Positions 1 to 7,050 of a stretch of DNA of 12,644 nt are shown here, in pieces. The notes beneath the pieces were generated by a model. That model worked only from the letters and a program-made list of their open reading frames with translations. It was not told the DNA's origin and did not search any database. A program made the position numbers and the translations under genes. Numbering within the stretch: position 1 is the stretch's first letter; each line of letters opens with the position of its first letter. Source of the stretch: Desulfocapsa sp. (GTDB lineage Bacteria > Desulfobacterota > Desulfobulbia > Desulfobulbales > Desulfocapsaceae); the NCBI GenBank assembly GCA_029942265.1, contig JAOZTO010000001.1:1-12644 (forward strand), written 5' to 3'.

Positions 1-54
1 GAAATCTTAGACGGCACTTTCCGCGTGGATATCGACGAGTCCATCCCCAAATAA
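1..54 (+). CDS. C-terminal end of an upstream protein, probably the BMP-family substrate-binding lipoprotein (partial)
   Basis: Frame 1 is open from the first base and gives 17 residues, EILDGTFRVDIDESIPK, then TAA at 52-54. The fragment is too short to identify by itself. It sits directly before an ATP-binding protein and two permeases of the BMP-type nucleoside ABC family. In that family the substrate-binding lipoprotein gene usually comes first, and the protein commonly ends in a short 'G-x-hydrophobic-x-V' strand like this one. The identification is therefore inference from gene order; only the presence of an in-frame coding end is seen directly. The gene starts outside the window. Confidence 0.5.
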   Translation, partial: EILDGTFRVDIDESIPK

Positions 55-76
55 AATAAACCATATGACCAACACC

Positions 77-109
77 GTATAGGGGCGGGTTCGCAGACCG
101 CCCCTATAC
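77..109. repeat. Perfect 12-bp inverted repeat (hairpin) between the putative binding-protein gene and the ATPase gene
   Basis: The left arm at 77-88 (GTATAGGGGCGG) is exactly complementary to the right arm at 98-109, with a 9-nt loop. No T-run follows, so it is not a classical intrinsic terminator on the + strand. In ABC operons a stable stem-loop after the binding-protein gene often protects the upstream mRNA 3' end and lowers downstream expression, which gives binding protein in excess. The GC-rich palindrome also resembles dispersed REP-like intergenic elements. Which role applies cannot be told from one copy. Confidence 0.6.
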
Positions 110-120
110 CCAATAACTCA

Positions 121-164
121 TTAAACTCGTTAAACTCTATTAACTAAATAAACCCTTTAAACTC
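121..164 (+). repeat. Three direct copies of TTAAACTC in an AT-rich leader
   Basis: Exact TTAAACTC octamers lie at 121-128, 130-137 and 157-164, with a degenerate relative (CTATTAACT) between the second and third. They fill the gap between the hairpin at 77-109 and the ATG at 172. The first two are 9 bp apart. They could be slippage-generated microrepeats or binding sites. No ribosome binding site is visible between the last copy and the ATG. Confidence 0.45.
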
Positions 165-171
165 AAAACCC

Positions 172-1698
172 ATGTCCACTTCCGTACCACTATTGGAAAT
201 GCGGGGTATCTGTAAGCATTTCGGTCCCGTCAGGGCCAACGACAAGGTCGATTTAACCCTTTATCCCGGTGATATCCTCGGCCTTTTAGGAGAGAACGGT
301 GCCGGTAAAACCACCCTGATGAATGTGTTGTTCGGCGTTTACACCCCGGATGCCGGTCGAATTCTGGTCAACGGGAAACCGGCCGATATTCGCAACTCGG
401 CCCATGCCCTGGCCCTGGGCGTGGGAATGGTGCACCAGCATTTTCATGTGGTTCCCTGCCACACGGTACTTGAAAACCTGATGGTGGGGCAAAAGGGTAA
501 TCACGGGCTTCTGGATCGGACATCGGTTCGCCGGGGCATGCATCGGATCGACGAACGTTACGGGTTGAAACTGGACCCGGATGCGCGGGTGGAAAATCTC
601 ACCATCGGCCAGCAGCAGCGTCTGGAAATCATCAAGGCATTAATCCGGGGCGCTCGAATCCTCATTTTAGACGAACCGACTTCTACCTTGACTCCCCGGG
701 AGACGGAAGGATTGTTTGAAGCGCTCCGGGCAATGGTATCCCGACAGATGGGCGTTATTTTTATCAGTCACAAGCTCAACGAAGTACGAACCATTACCAA
801 CCGGGTAGTGATCATGCGGCAGGGCAAAGTCGTGGCCCATCGGGAAAACGATGACACCATCAGCTGCAGAATACTGGCCGAACTCATGTGCGGCCAACAG
901 ATCGATCCACCTGAAAAACCAGCAATGACCGCCTCAAAACCGGACCAGGTCCTGCTGGCACTGGAACATGTTGCCACTACAGGAGACACCCGCCCCCGCT
1001 TGAAGGATATCCACCTTCACGTTCGCGGCGGTGAAATCGTCGGTATCGCCGGTGTCTCCGGAAACGGGCAACGGGAACTGGCCGATGTGATCGCCGGAGT
1101 CCTGGTGCCGGAATCCGGCCGGCTGATGATTAATGGACAACCGGTGAAGCGGATATCGGTTCGTGAGGTTCAGGCGCGCGGCGTGGGGCGAATACCGGAA
1201 GACCGCACCGGTATCGGCCTGATTACGACGCTGCCCCTGGCCGACAATATGGTCATGCCCCGTATTGGTGAAAAACGCTTCAGTCGCCACGGCTTTCTGA
1301 AGCATGGCGCCATTGACGAATTCGTCACCGAACAGATCGACCGCTATGATATCAAGGCCGGTGGGACAACGGTACGAACGGGCACGCTTTCCGGCGGCAA
1401 CCTCCAAAAAGCCCTGCTGGCGCGGGAGTTGGCCTGGGACCCCCTTGTCCTGCTGGCCGCTCAGCCCACCCGGGGACTGGATGTCGCGGCAACCCGCTTT
1501 GTCCACTTGCAATTTTTCAATTTAAAACACCGCGGTCGGGCACTGGTGATTATCAGTGAAGACCTGGAGGAACTGTTTCATCTTTCCGATCGTATCGCCG
1601 TCATGTTCGAAGGACGTATCATGGATACTCTTCCTATTGCAGAGGCGACGGTGAGCCGGGTGGGCATGCTTATGGCCGGTGTCAAGGAGACGAAATGA
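172..1698 (+). CDS. ABC transporter ATP-binding protein, double-cassette, BMP/nucleoside type (NupO/YufO-like)
   Basis: This 508-aa cytoplasmic ATPase powers uptake of a nucleoside or nucleobase. The N-terminal cassette has Walker A GENGAGKT (40-47), Q-loop Gln89, a signature of the LTIGQQQR type (143-150), Walker B ILILDEPT (163-170) and switch His200. The C-terminal cassette is degenerate in the way normal for the sugar/nucleoside (RbsA/NupO) class: a P-loop position reading GVSGNGQRE (294-302), signature LSGGNLQK (406-413), Gln431 where the catalytic Glu would be, and Glu463 in the switch position. Length and layout match the family. The start at 172 has no Shine-Dalgarno sequence. The next ATG (198, Met10) would cut into the first strand, so 172 is kept. 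The gene overlaps the following permease by ATGA, as expected for an operon. The transported substrate is not fixed by the sequence; the adjoining cytosine-deaminase-like gene points to pyrimidines. Confidence 0.92.
   Translation: MSTSVPLLEMRGICKHFGPVRANDKVDLTLYPGDILGLLGENGAGKTTLMNVLFGVYTPDAGRILVNGKPADIRNSAHALALGVGMVHQHFHVVPCHTVLENLMVGQKGNHGLLDRTSVRRGMHRIDERYGLKLDPDARVENLTIGQQQRLEIIKALIRGARILILDEPTSTLTPRETEGLFEALRAMVSRQMGVIFISHKLNEVRTITNRVVIMRQGKVVAHRENDDTISCRILAELMCGQQIDPPEKPAMTASKPDQVLLALEHVATTGDTRPRLKDIHLHVRGGEIVGIAGVSGNGQRELADVIAGVLVPESGRLMINGQPVKRISVREVQARGVGRIPEDRTGIGLITTLPLADNMVMPRIGEKRFSRHGFLKHGAIDEFVTEQIDRYDIKAGGTTVRTGTLSGGNLQKALLARELAWDPLVLLAAQPTRGLDVAATRFVHLQFFNLKHRGRALVIISEDLEELFHLSDRIAVMFEGRIMDTLPIAEATVSRVGMLMAGVKETK
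1684..1690 (+). promoter_or_regulatory. Ribosome binding site AAGGAGA for the first permease
   Basis: AAGGAGA ends 4 nt before the ATG at 1695 and lies inside the end of the ATPase gene. Together with the ATGA overlap it supports start 1695. Confidence 0.7.
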
Positions 1699-2759
1699 TC
1701 GCTTTAAGGTTGGAACGTCGCGATTACACCCCGGTGTGGCTGAACCTGATGCTCCCTTTTTTAGCGATACTGGCCGCGCTGGTTCTCTGCAGCGGATTGA
1801 TTGTCATGGCTGGCGCCAATGTCTTTTCAGCTTATACCGAACTTTTTTTAAGTGCCCTCAGCTCCCGCTTTAACCTGGTTGAAACGTTGGTAAAGGCCAC
1901 GCCCCTGATCTTCACCGGACTGGCGGTGACAGTCGCCTTCCGGGCCAAGTTCTGGAATATCGGGGCCGAGGGACAATTGCTGGCCGGGGCCATGGCCGCC
2001 GCATTCATCGGCGCCCGGCAGATCATGCCCGCTTGGGGTCTTGTGCCCGGTATGATTATCGCCGGAGGCTTGGCCGGCGCTTTCTGGGCGGCGATTCCCG
2101 CCTTTTTAAAAACCCGTTTCAAAGTGGACGACGTGGTAACAACCCTGCTGTTGAACTTTATCATCTTTTACGGAATGATGGCGCTTCTTGACGGGCCATG
2201 GAAAGACCCGTTAAGTGGCTATCCGGATTCCCCGGATATCCGCATGGAAGCGGAGTTTCCCATCCTCCTCAAAGCCACCCGTCTGCATCTGGGGGTACTC
2301 CTGGCGGCCCTGGCCACGCCGCTGGTATGGGTCTTGATGCGTCACACCACGCTGGGATTTGCCATTAACGCCGTGGGTGAAAATGCCAAAGCCGCTCATT
2401 ATGCCGGGTTGAATATCACCGGCGTGATGATGGCGGCCGCACTTTTTTCAGGGGCTTTGGCCGGCCTCGCGGGGGTTGGAGAGGTGGCGGGCCTGCACTT
2501 TCAGGTCATGGCGGGACTATCGCCCGGTTACGGTTATACCGGCATTGTCATCGCCATGCTCGCCCGCCTGAATCCCCTGGGGGTAATCCCGGCGGCCGTT
2601 TTTTTTGCCATGATCATCACCGGCGCCGAAGCCATGTCCCGGGCCACCGGTGTGCCGGTATTTTTAGCGGATGTCATCCAGGGCACGGCCCTTATAACCA
2701 TGCTGATTGCCCTCCTTTTTAACCAATACCGTCTACGATGGACCCAGCGATCGGCATGA
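1695..2759 (+). CDS. ABC transporter permease, BMP/nucleoside type (NupP/YufP-like)
   Basis: This 354-aa inner-membrane permease belongs to the BPD_transp_2 (LivH/LivM/RbsC-like) fold. Hydrophobic segments lie at roughly 17-40, 66-83, 96-108, 115-135, 147-166, 197-214, 243-262, 281-310 and 324-342. The family motif FWNIGAEGQLLAGA (86-99) follows the second segment. The conserved cytoplasmic coupling stretch AVGENAKAAHYAG (226-238) contacts the ATPase in homologues. The gene begins inside the stop of the ATPase gene (ATGA) and ends inside the next permease reading frame. It most likely pairs with that permease as a heterodimer, as in the NupOPQ and YufOPQ systems. The substrate is inferred to be a nucleoside or nucleobase. 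Confidence 0.92.
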   Translation: MIALRLERRDYTPVWLNLMLPFLAILAALVLCSGLIVMAGANVFSAYTELFLSALSSRFNLVETLVKATPLIFTGLAVTVAFRAKFWNIGAEGQLLAGAMAAAFIGARQIMPAWGLVPGMIIAGGLAGAFWAAIPAFLKTRFKVDDVVTTLLLNFIIFYGMMALLDGPWKDPLSGYPDSPDIRMEAEFPILLKATRLHLGVLLAALATPLVWVLMRHTTLGFAINAVGENAKAAHYAGLNITGVMMAAALFSGALAGLAGVGEVAGLHFQVMAGLSPGYGYTGIVIAMLARLNPLGVIPAAVFFAMIITGAEAMSRATGVPVFLADVIQGTALITMLIALLFNQYRLRWTQRSA

Positions 2760-3700
2760 ACGAGATCTTCAACCAGATTTTTCAAATCGGTTTTTTTACG
2801 GCCGTAATCCGTATCGCCACCCCCCTGACCTTCGGCACCCTGGGGGAACTGTTTGCCGAACGGGCCGGAATTCTCAACCTCGGCATCGAAGGGATTATGA
2901 TGCTGGCCGCTATGACAGGATTTTCCACCGCTTTTTTCAGCGGCAGTCTCTGGGTAGGCGTATTGGCGGCTGTCGTTACCGGCATGCTGGCCGGCCTGTT
3001 GATGGGTGTATTGACGGTCAGCCTCGGACTTAGCCAACATGTCTCCGGAATCGGGATCACCTTGCTTGGTTCCGGGCTATCCTTTTTCTTTTATCGGCTT
3101 ATTTTCGGACAACCCTCATCGATTCCAAAAATTAACGCCTTTGCAACGGTTCCCCTGCCCTTTTTATCATCTCTTCCCGTGATCGGACCGATTGTTTTCA
3201 ATCAGTTTGCCCTGGTTTATCTGGCCATGGCCGTTGTCCCGGCCAGCGCTTTTATTCTTTATCACACGCCCTGGGGGTTGAATCTTCGCACGGTGGGCGA
3301 AAATCCCTATGCCGCCGATGCCGCCGGTGTCAGCGTACACCTCACGCGCTACCAGGCGTTGTTGATATCCGGGGCGCTGATGGGACTGGCCGGCGCCTTT
3401 CTGTCCATGGCCCAGTACAATGCGTATACCTTCGGCGTTATCTCCGGCCGGGGCTGGGTCTGTATCGCCCTGATCGTTTTTGGTCAATGGAGTCCGTGGA
3501 AAAGTACCGCCGGGGCGTTGCTGTTCGCTTTTATCGATGCACTCCAGCTTCGCCTGCAGGCCAGCAGTCTCATCGATTTGCCCTACCAGATTTTCTTGAT
3601 GATGCCTTTTTTACTCACCATCGTGGGAATGGCGATGGTATCCCGTAATGCCCGCGCACCGGCGGCCCTGTTAAAACCGTTCCGGAAGGAGGAGCGCTGA
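2756..3700 (+). CDS. ABC transporter permease, BMP/nucleoside type (NupQ/YufQ-like)
   Basis: This is the second inner-membrane permease of the transporter, about 314 aa. It carries the family motif ERAGILNLGIEGIMM (35-49 from Met at 2756) and the coupling motif VGENPYAADAAGV (180-192), the same landmarks as the preceding permease, so the two are paralogues. I chose the ATG at 2756 because it forms an ATGA overlap with the upstream stop, the junction used elsewhere in this operon. An in-frame ATG at 2738 would add MDPAIG and a 22-bp overlap and cannot be excluded. Neither start has a clear Shine-Dalgarno sequence. The stop TGA overlaps the ATG of the codA-like gene by one base (TGATG). Confidence 0.9.
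   Translation: MNEIFNQIFQIGFFTAVIRIATPLTFGTLGELFAERAGILNLGIEGIMMLAAMTGFSTAFFSGSLWVGVLAAVVTGMLAGLLMGVLTVSLGLSQHVSGIGITLLGSGLSFFFYRLIFGQPSSIPKINAFATVPLPFLSSLPVIGPIVFNQFALVYLAMAVVPASAFILYHTPWGLNLRTVGENPYAADAAGVSVHLTRYQALLISGALMGLAGAFLSMAQYNAYTFGVISGRGWVCIALIVFGQWSPWKSTAGALLFAFIDALQLRLQASSLIDLPYQIFLMMPFLLTIVGMAMVSRNARAPAALLKPFRKEER
3686..3692 (+). promoter_or_regulatory. Strong ribosome binding site AAGGAGG for the codA-like gene
   Basis: AAGGAGG lies 7 nt before the ATG at 3700 and is close to full complementarity with the 16S 3' end. It is the strongest site in the operon and decides the start over a second in-frame ATG a few codons on. It suggests the deaminase is made at a higher level than simple coupling would give. 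Confidence 0.8.
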
Positions 3701-5022
3701 TGATCGATCTGATGATCCGAGGGGTCAACCTTCCCGATGGCCGTGAGGATTGCGATATCGCCATTGTAAACGGATCAATTGATAAAATTGCCCCGGCGAT
3801 TAACGCCACCGCCAGGGATGAAATCCAAGCGGTGGGGTGCCTGGCCACGCCACCCTTTGTAGACAGCCATTTTCACCTGGACACCGTGTTGACCTACGGG
3901 CAACCGCGAATCAATCAAAGCGGAACATTGCTTGAGGGAATCGCCCTGTGGGGTGAATTAAAACCCCAATTGACCATCGACGCCATCAAGGCCCGGGCCG
4001 AAAAACTGTGTCACTGGGCCATTGCCCGGGGGACCCTCGCCATCCGCAGCCACGTGGATATCAGCGATGATCGCCTCCTGGCTGTTCAGGCCCTTCTGGA
4101 TGTGCGACGGCAATTTAAGCCCTACTTAGACATTCAGCTGGTGGCCTTTCCCCAGGACGGTTACTTCCGGTATTCCGGCAGCCCGGTCAATCTGTCCCGA
4201 GCCCTGGATATGGGCGTCGATGTGGTGGGAGGTATTCCCCACTTCGAACGAACCATGTCCGAGGGAGCCAAATCGGTCACTGCGCTGTGCGAACTGGCGG
4301 CCAATCGTGGTCTGCCGGTGGATATGCATTGCGATGAAAGTGACGATCCGCTTTCGCGCCATATCGAAACCCTTATCTTTGAGACAAAGCGACTGGGGCT
4401 TACCGGGCGGGTCACCGGATCTCATCTGACTTCCATGCATTCCATGGATAATTACTACGTCAGCAAGCTGTTGCCTTTGATGAAAGAAGCCGATGTACAT
4501 GCCGTTGCCAATCCACTCATCAATATTACCCTCCAGGGACGTCACGATACCTATCCCAAACGTCGGGGAATGACCCGTGTCAAGGAAATGCTGGCGACAG
4601 GTATCAATGTTTCCTTTGGCCACGATTGTGTCATGGACCCCTGGTACGGCCTCGGCTCCCATGACATGCTGGAAGTGGCCCACATGGGCCTGCATGTGGC
4701 TCAAATGACTGGTACCACTGAAATGAAGCAGATATTTGACGCCGTTACCCGAAATGGGGCCAGAACCCTTGGCCTGGAAAATTATGGCCTTGCGCCGGGA
4801 TGTCATGCCGACCTGGTAATCCTGCAGGCAGCCGATATTCACGAAGCGTTACGTTTAAAACCCGTGCGCCTGTATGTCATCCGTCGTGGCAAAATCATCT
4901 CCCGGACTCAACCCGCGACTGCCATGCTACGCCTTGGTGACGAGATCTTTGAGGTTGATTTCAGCCACGCGACGAATGTTCGCTCGTCTATATCTTGTAA
5001 ATCACCCGTTTTTCGGAAATAA
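3700..5022 (+). CDS. codA: CodA-type cytosine deaminase family amidohydrolase, possibly a 5-methylcytosine deaminase
   Basis: This 440-aa protein aligns end to end with E. coli cytosine deaminase, which hydrolyses cytosine to uracil and ammonia in the cytoplasm. All metal ligands are present: HFH (His57, His59), His210, His242 and Asp309, with the catalytic Glu213 in HCDES. Gln152 in the FPQDG stretch matches the substrate-binding Gln156 of CodA. TYPKRRGMTRVKEML (284-298) and DPWYGLG are also typical. One change stands out: Cys310 follows the metal Asp309 where E. coli CodA has Asp314. That residue blocks 5-substituted pyrimidines, and homologues lacking it deaminate 5-methylcytosine, so specificity here may differ. 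The last 15 or so residues extend past the usual end of the family and overlap the convergent cyclo-ligase gene by 35 bp. It is the last gene of the ABC uptake operon, so imported substrate is probably deaminated here. Confidence 0.9.
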   Translation: MIDLMIRGVNLPDGREDCDIAIVNGSIDKIAPAINATARDEIQAVGCLATPPFVDSHFHLDTVLTYGQPRINQSGTLLEGIALWGELKPQLTIDAIKARAEKLCHWAIARGTLAIRSHVDISDDRLLAVQALLDVRRQFKPYLDIQLVAFPQDGYFRYSGSPVNLSRALDMGVDVVGGIPHFERTMSEGAKSVTALCELAANRGLPVDMHCDESDDPLSRHIETLIFETKRLGLTGRVTGSHLTSMHSMDNYYVSKLLPLMKEADVHAVANPLINITLQGRHDTYPKRRGMTRVKEMLATGINVSFGHDCVMDPWYGLGSHDMLEVAHMGLHVAQMTGTTEMKQIFDAVTRNGARTLGLENYGLAPGCHADLVILQAADIHEALRLKPVRLYVIRRGKIISRTQPATAMLRLGDEIFEVDFSHATNVRSSISCKSPVFRK

Positions 5023-5575
5023 CAATGTCCACGTACCGATCGTGGGATTCCATCGGCACCAGGGTAACAATTTGATCTTCCAGTGACAGGGCAACCTTCC
5101 GGGTGGTAGCGGCAAGTTCGGGAATCAAGCGATCATAATACCCGTCTCCGGACCCGATCCGTCCTCCCTTTTCGTCATAGGCAATTCCCGGGATGATGGC
5201 AATGTCGATACATTCGATGGGCACCGTATTGCATTTTTTCGGATCGGGTTCCAAAATGCCGCGCGGTCCTTTTTTCAGATCTTTTCTCGGATCATCGACC
5301 TTCAACAGGCGCATGGTATGGGTGGCGGGATCAAAAGCGGGAAGTACCACGATCTTGTTATAATGATAGGATCGGTCAACAATATCACGACCCTTTACTT
5401 CACCCGGTTTTTCAATATAAAATAACACAATCCGTGATTCCAAAAAATTGGCGAAGCCAAACAGTTGCTCTTCGATTTTCTTATATTTTTCAGCCAGTTC
5501 ATCCGCCGGCATCCGGCGAATCCTTTTGATAACACTTTCTCTTATATCCTCTTTACTTAATTGGCCTTCTTCCAT
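4988..5575 (-). CDS. 5-formyltetrahydrofolate cyclo-ligase (5,10-methenyltetrahydrofolate synthetase)
   Basis: This 195-aa cytoplasmic enzyme uses ATP to convert 5-formyltetrahydrofolate to 5,10-methenyltetrahydrofolate and so returns a storage or inhibitory folate to one-carbon metabolism. The family signature GGRIGSGDGYYDR (137-149), the ATP/phosphate-binding loop, is clear. It is followed by the usual MESHDRYVDIVISE stretch (175-188); GILEP (106-110) is also characteristic. Length matches the family. The start ATG (5573-5575) has GGGAG six bases upstream on the minus strand. It stands alone on this strand, diverges from serS across 200 bp, and its 3' end overlaps the convergent codA-like gene by 35 bp. 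No terminator separates the two. Confidence 0.92.
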   Translation of the reverse strand: MEEGQLSKEDIRESVIKRIRRMPADELAEKYKKIEEQLFGFANFLESRIVLFYIEKPGEVKGRDIVDRSYHYNKIVVLPAFDPATHTMRLLKVDDPRKDLKKGPRGILEPDPKKCNTVPIECIDIAIIPGIAYDEKGGRIGSGDGYYDRLIPELAATTRKVALSLEDQIVTLVPMESHDRYVDIVISEKRVIYKI

Positions 5576-5626
5576 TAAACGCTCCCGAATCTAATTTAGG
5601 ATCAGTTCAGTGCCGGTCGATAACCA

Positions 5627-5655
5627 TTGACTAATTCTGCCTTCCCTGATACGAA
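5627..5655 (+). promoter_or_regulatory. Candidate sigma70-type promoter for serS
   Basis: A -35-like TTGACT (5627-5632) is followed after 17 bp by TACGAA (5650-5655) preceded by TGA, which reads as an extended -10 (TGn). Only three of six -10 bases match consensus, so this is tentative. Transcription would begin near 5662, directly before the palindrome at 5665-5689. That would leave a leader of about 110 nt before serS. Confidence 0.35.
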
Positions 5656-5664
5656 AATCCAAGT

Positions 5665-5689
5665 TTGCTAACAACTGGTTTGTTAGCAA
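5665..5689. promoter_or_regulatory. 10-bp perfect palindrome in the serS leader (operator or RNA hairpin)
   Basis: TTGCTAACAA (5665-5674) and TTGTTAGCAA (5680-5689) are exact inverted repeats around a 5-nt spacer. They lie in the 200-bp gap between the divergent cyclo-ligase and serS genes. The AT-rich arms and short spacer suit either a dimeric repressor site or an RNA stem at the 5' end of the serS transcript. No T-box specifier elements are recognisable, and the only mini-ORF seen in the leader (5719-5733, MTPL) has no Ser codons. Otherwise this gap holds only the weak candidate promoter. Confidence 0.5.
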
Positions 5690-5775
5690 CTGATAGTTAT
5701 CTTTGTCATCATCATTCAATGACACCCCTATGATCCAATTGATAAGCAGATCAACCTATTAATATAGGTATCATT

Positions 5776-7050
5776 ATGTTGGAAATCAAGTACATCCGTA
5801 AAAATTTGCCCGTGGTTGAACAATCTCTAAAGGCACGCTGCGCCGATGTAGATCTGGGAACGCTCCTCGCCGCCGATGAAAAACGCCGCACCGTACTTCG
5901 TGAACTTGAAATGCTTCGTCATCGACGGAATACCGTCTCTGATGAAATCGCCGCGATAAAAAAGGCCGGGGAGAATGCCGACTCAAAGGTGGCCGATATG
6001 CGGGAAGTCTCGGTCCGCATCAAGTCCCTGGATCCGAAACGCGCCCAGTACGAAAATGAGATTGAAACCATCCTTATGGGTATCCCCAATATCCCCCACG
6101 AATCCGTGCCGGTGGGAAACGATGAATCCGACAACGCGACGGTTAAAAAAATCGGTACGCCGCCGGTGTTCGATTTTAGCCCCCTTGCTCATTGGGAAAT
6201 CGGAAAAAACCTGGGGATCCTGGACTTTGACCGCGCCGCCCGGATCACCGGGGCCCGTTTTCCCTTGTATTTCGGAGCCGGTGCCAGACTTGAAAGAGCT
6301 TTGATTAACTTCATGCTCGATACTCATACGAAAAATCACGGCTACCGGGAAGTTTTACCGCCGTTTATCGTCAACCGCGAATCCATGACGCATACCGGCC
6401 AGCTTCCCAAGTTCGCCGAAGATCTTTTCAAGCTTGAAGGTTGGGACTACTTCCTGGTCCCCACGGCAGAAGTTCCGGTGACCAACATTCACCAAAATGA
6501 AACCATCCCCGAAAAAGAACTTCCCATACTGTATACAGCTTATACCCCCTGCTTTCGTTCCGAAGCCGGATCGTACGGCAAGGATACGCGGGGTCTTATC
6601 CGCCAGCACCAGTTCAACAAGGTGGAACTGGTGCACTTTGCTAAACCGGAAACGTCGTACCAGCAGCTTGAGGTTCTTTTAAACCATGCCGAAACCATCT
6701 TGAAAAAACTGGAACTCCCCTATCGGGTGATCACGCTCTGTACGGGTGACCTGGGCTTTTCCGCTGCTAAAACCTACGATATCGAGGTATGGATACCGGC
6801 GCAAAACACTTACCGGGAAATATCCTCGTGCAGCAATTTCGAGGATTTTCAAGCCCGGCGGGGCAATATCCGATTCAAACGAACGGGACAGAAAGGCACG
6901 GAGCTTGTCCATACGCTGAACGGTTCCGGGCTCGCCGTGGGCCGTACGGTCGCCGCGATTCTCGAAAATTTTCAGCAGCCGGATGGATCCGTGCTTCTGC
7001 CGGAGGCCATTAGGCCGTATATGGACAATATGAAAGGGATCACCAGATGA
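5776..7050 (+). CDS. serS: Seryl-tRNA synthetase
   Basis: This 424-aa class II aminoacyl-tRNA synthetase charges tRNA-Ser (and tRNA-Sec where present) with serine in the cytoplasm. Residues about 30-100 form the charged helical arm that contacts the tRNA long variable arm. The serine/ATP pocket includes PTAEVP (229-234), class II motif 2 with FRSEAGSYG (260-268), and motif 3 with [13 protein letters not shown] (385-397). Length is typical for the bacterial form. The ATG at 5776 has only a weak ribosome binding site (AGG at 5766-5768), but it gives the standard MLxxKxIRxN N-terminus. The stop overlaps the thrC start by ATGA. Confidence 0.97.
   Translation: MLEIKYIRKNLPVVEQSLKARCADVDLGTLLAADEKRRTVLRELEMLRHRRNTVSDEIAAIKKAGENADSKVADMREVSVRIKSLDPKRAQYENEIETILMGIPNIPHESVPVGNDESDNATVKKIGTPPVFDFSPLAHWEIGKNLGILDFDRAARITGARFPLYFGAGARLERALINFMLDTHTKNHGYREVLPPFIVNRESMTHTGQLPKFAEDLFKLEGWDYFLVPTAEVPVTNIHQNETIPEKELPILYTAYTPCFRSEAGSYGKDTRGLIRQHQFNKVELVHFAKPETSYQQLEVLLNHAETILKKLELPYRVITLCTGDLGFSAAKTYDIEVWIPAQNTYREISSCSNFEDFQARRGNIRFKRTGQKGTELVHTLNGSGLAVGRTVAAILENFQQPDGSVLLPEAIRPYMDNMKGITR

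Noticed and set aside
934..1512. 192-aa open frame on the minus strand inside the ATPase gene
   Set aside because: It lies entirely antisense to a gene with complete ABC motifs, has no recognisable family features and no ribosome binding site; it is a shadow of the real frame.
1051..1566. Apparent loss of Walker A Lys and catalytic Glu in the second ATPase cassette
   Set aside because: This degeneracy is normal for the RbsA/NupO class of double-cassette transport ATPases and does not signal a pseudogene.
4126..4842. 238-aa open frame on the minus strand inside the codA-like gene
   Set aside because: Antisense to a gene with all CodA active-site residues; His/Met-rich composition without a domain is typical of a reverse-frame shadow.
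5755..5768. CCTAT-TAAT-ATAGG palindrome overlapping the serS ribosome binding region
   Set aside because: The arms are only 5 bp and AT-rich; too weak to call a regulatory site.
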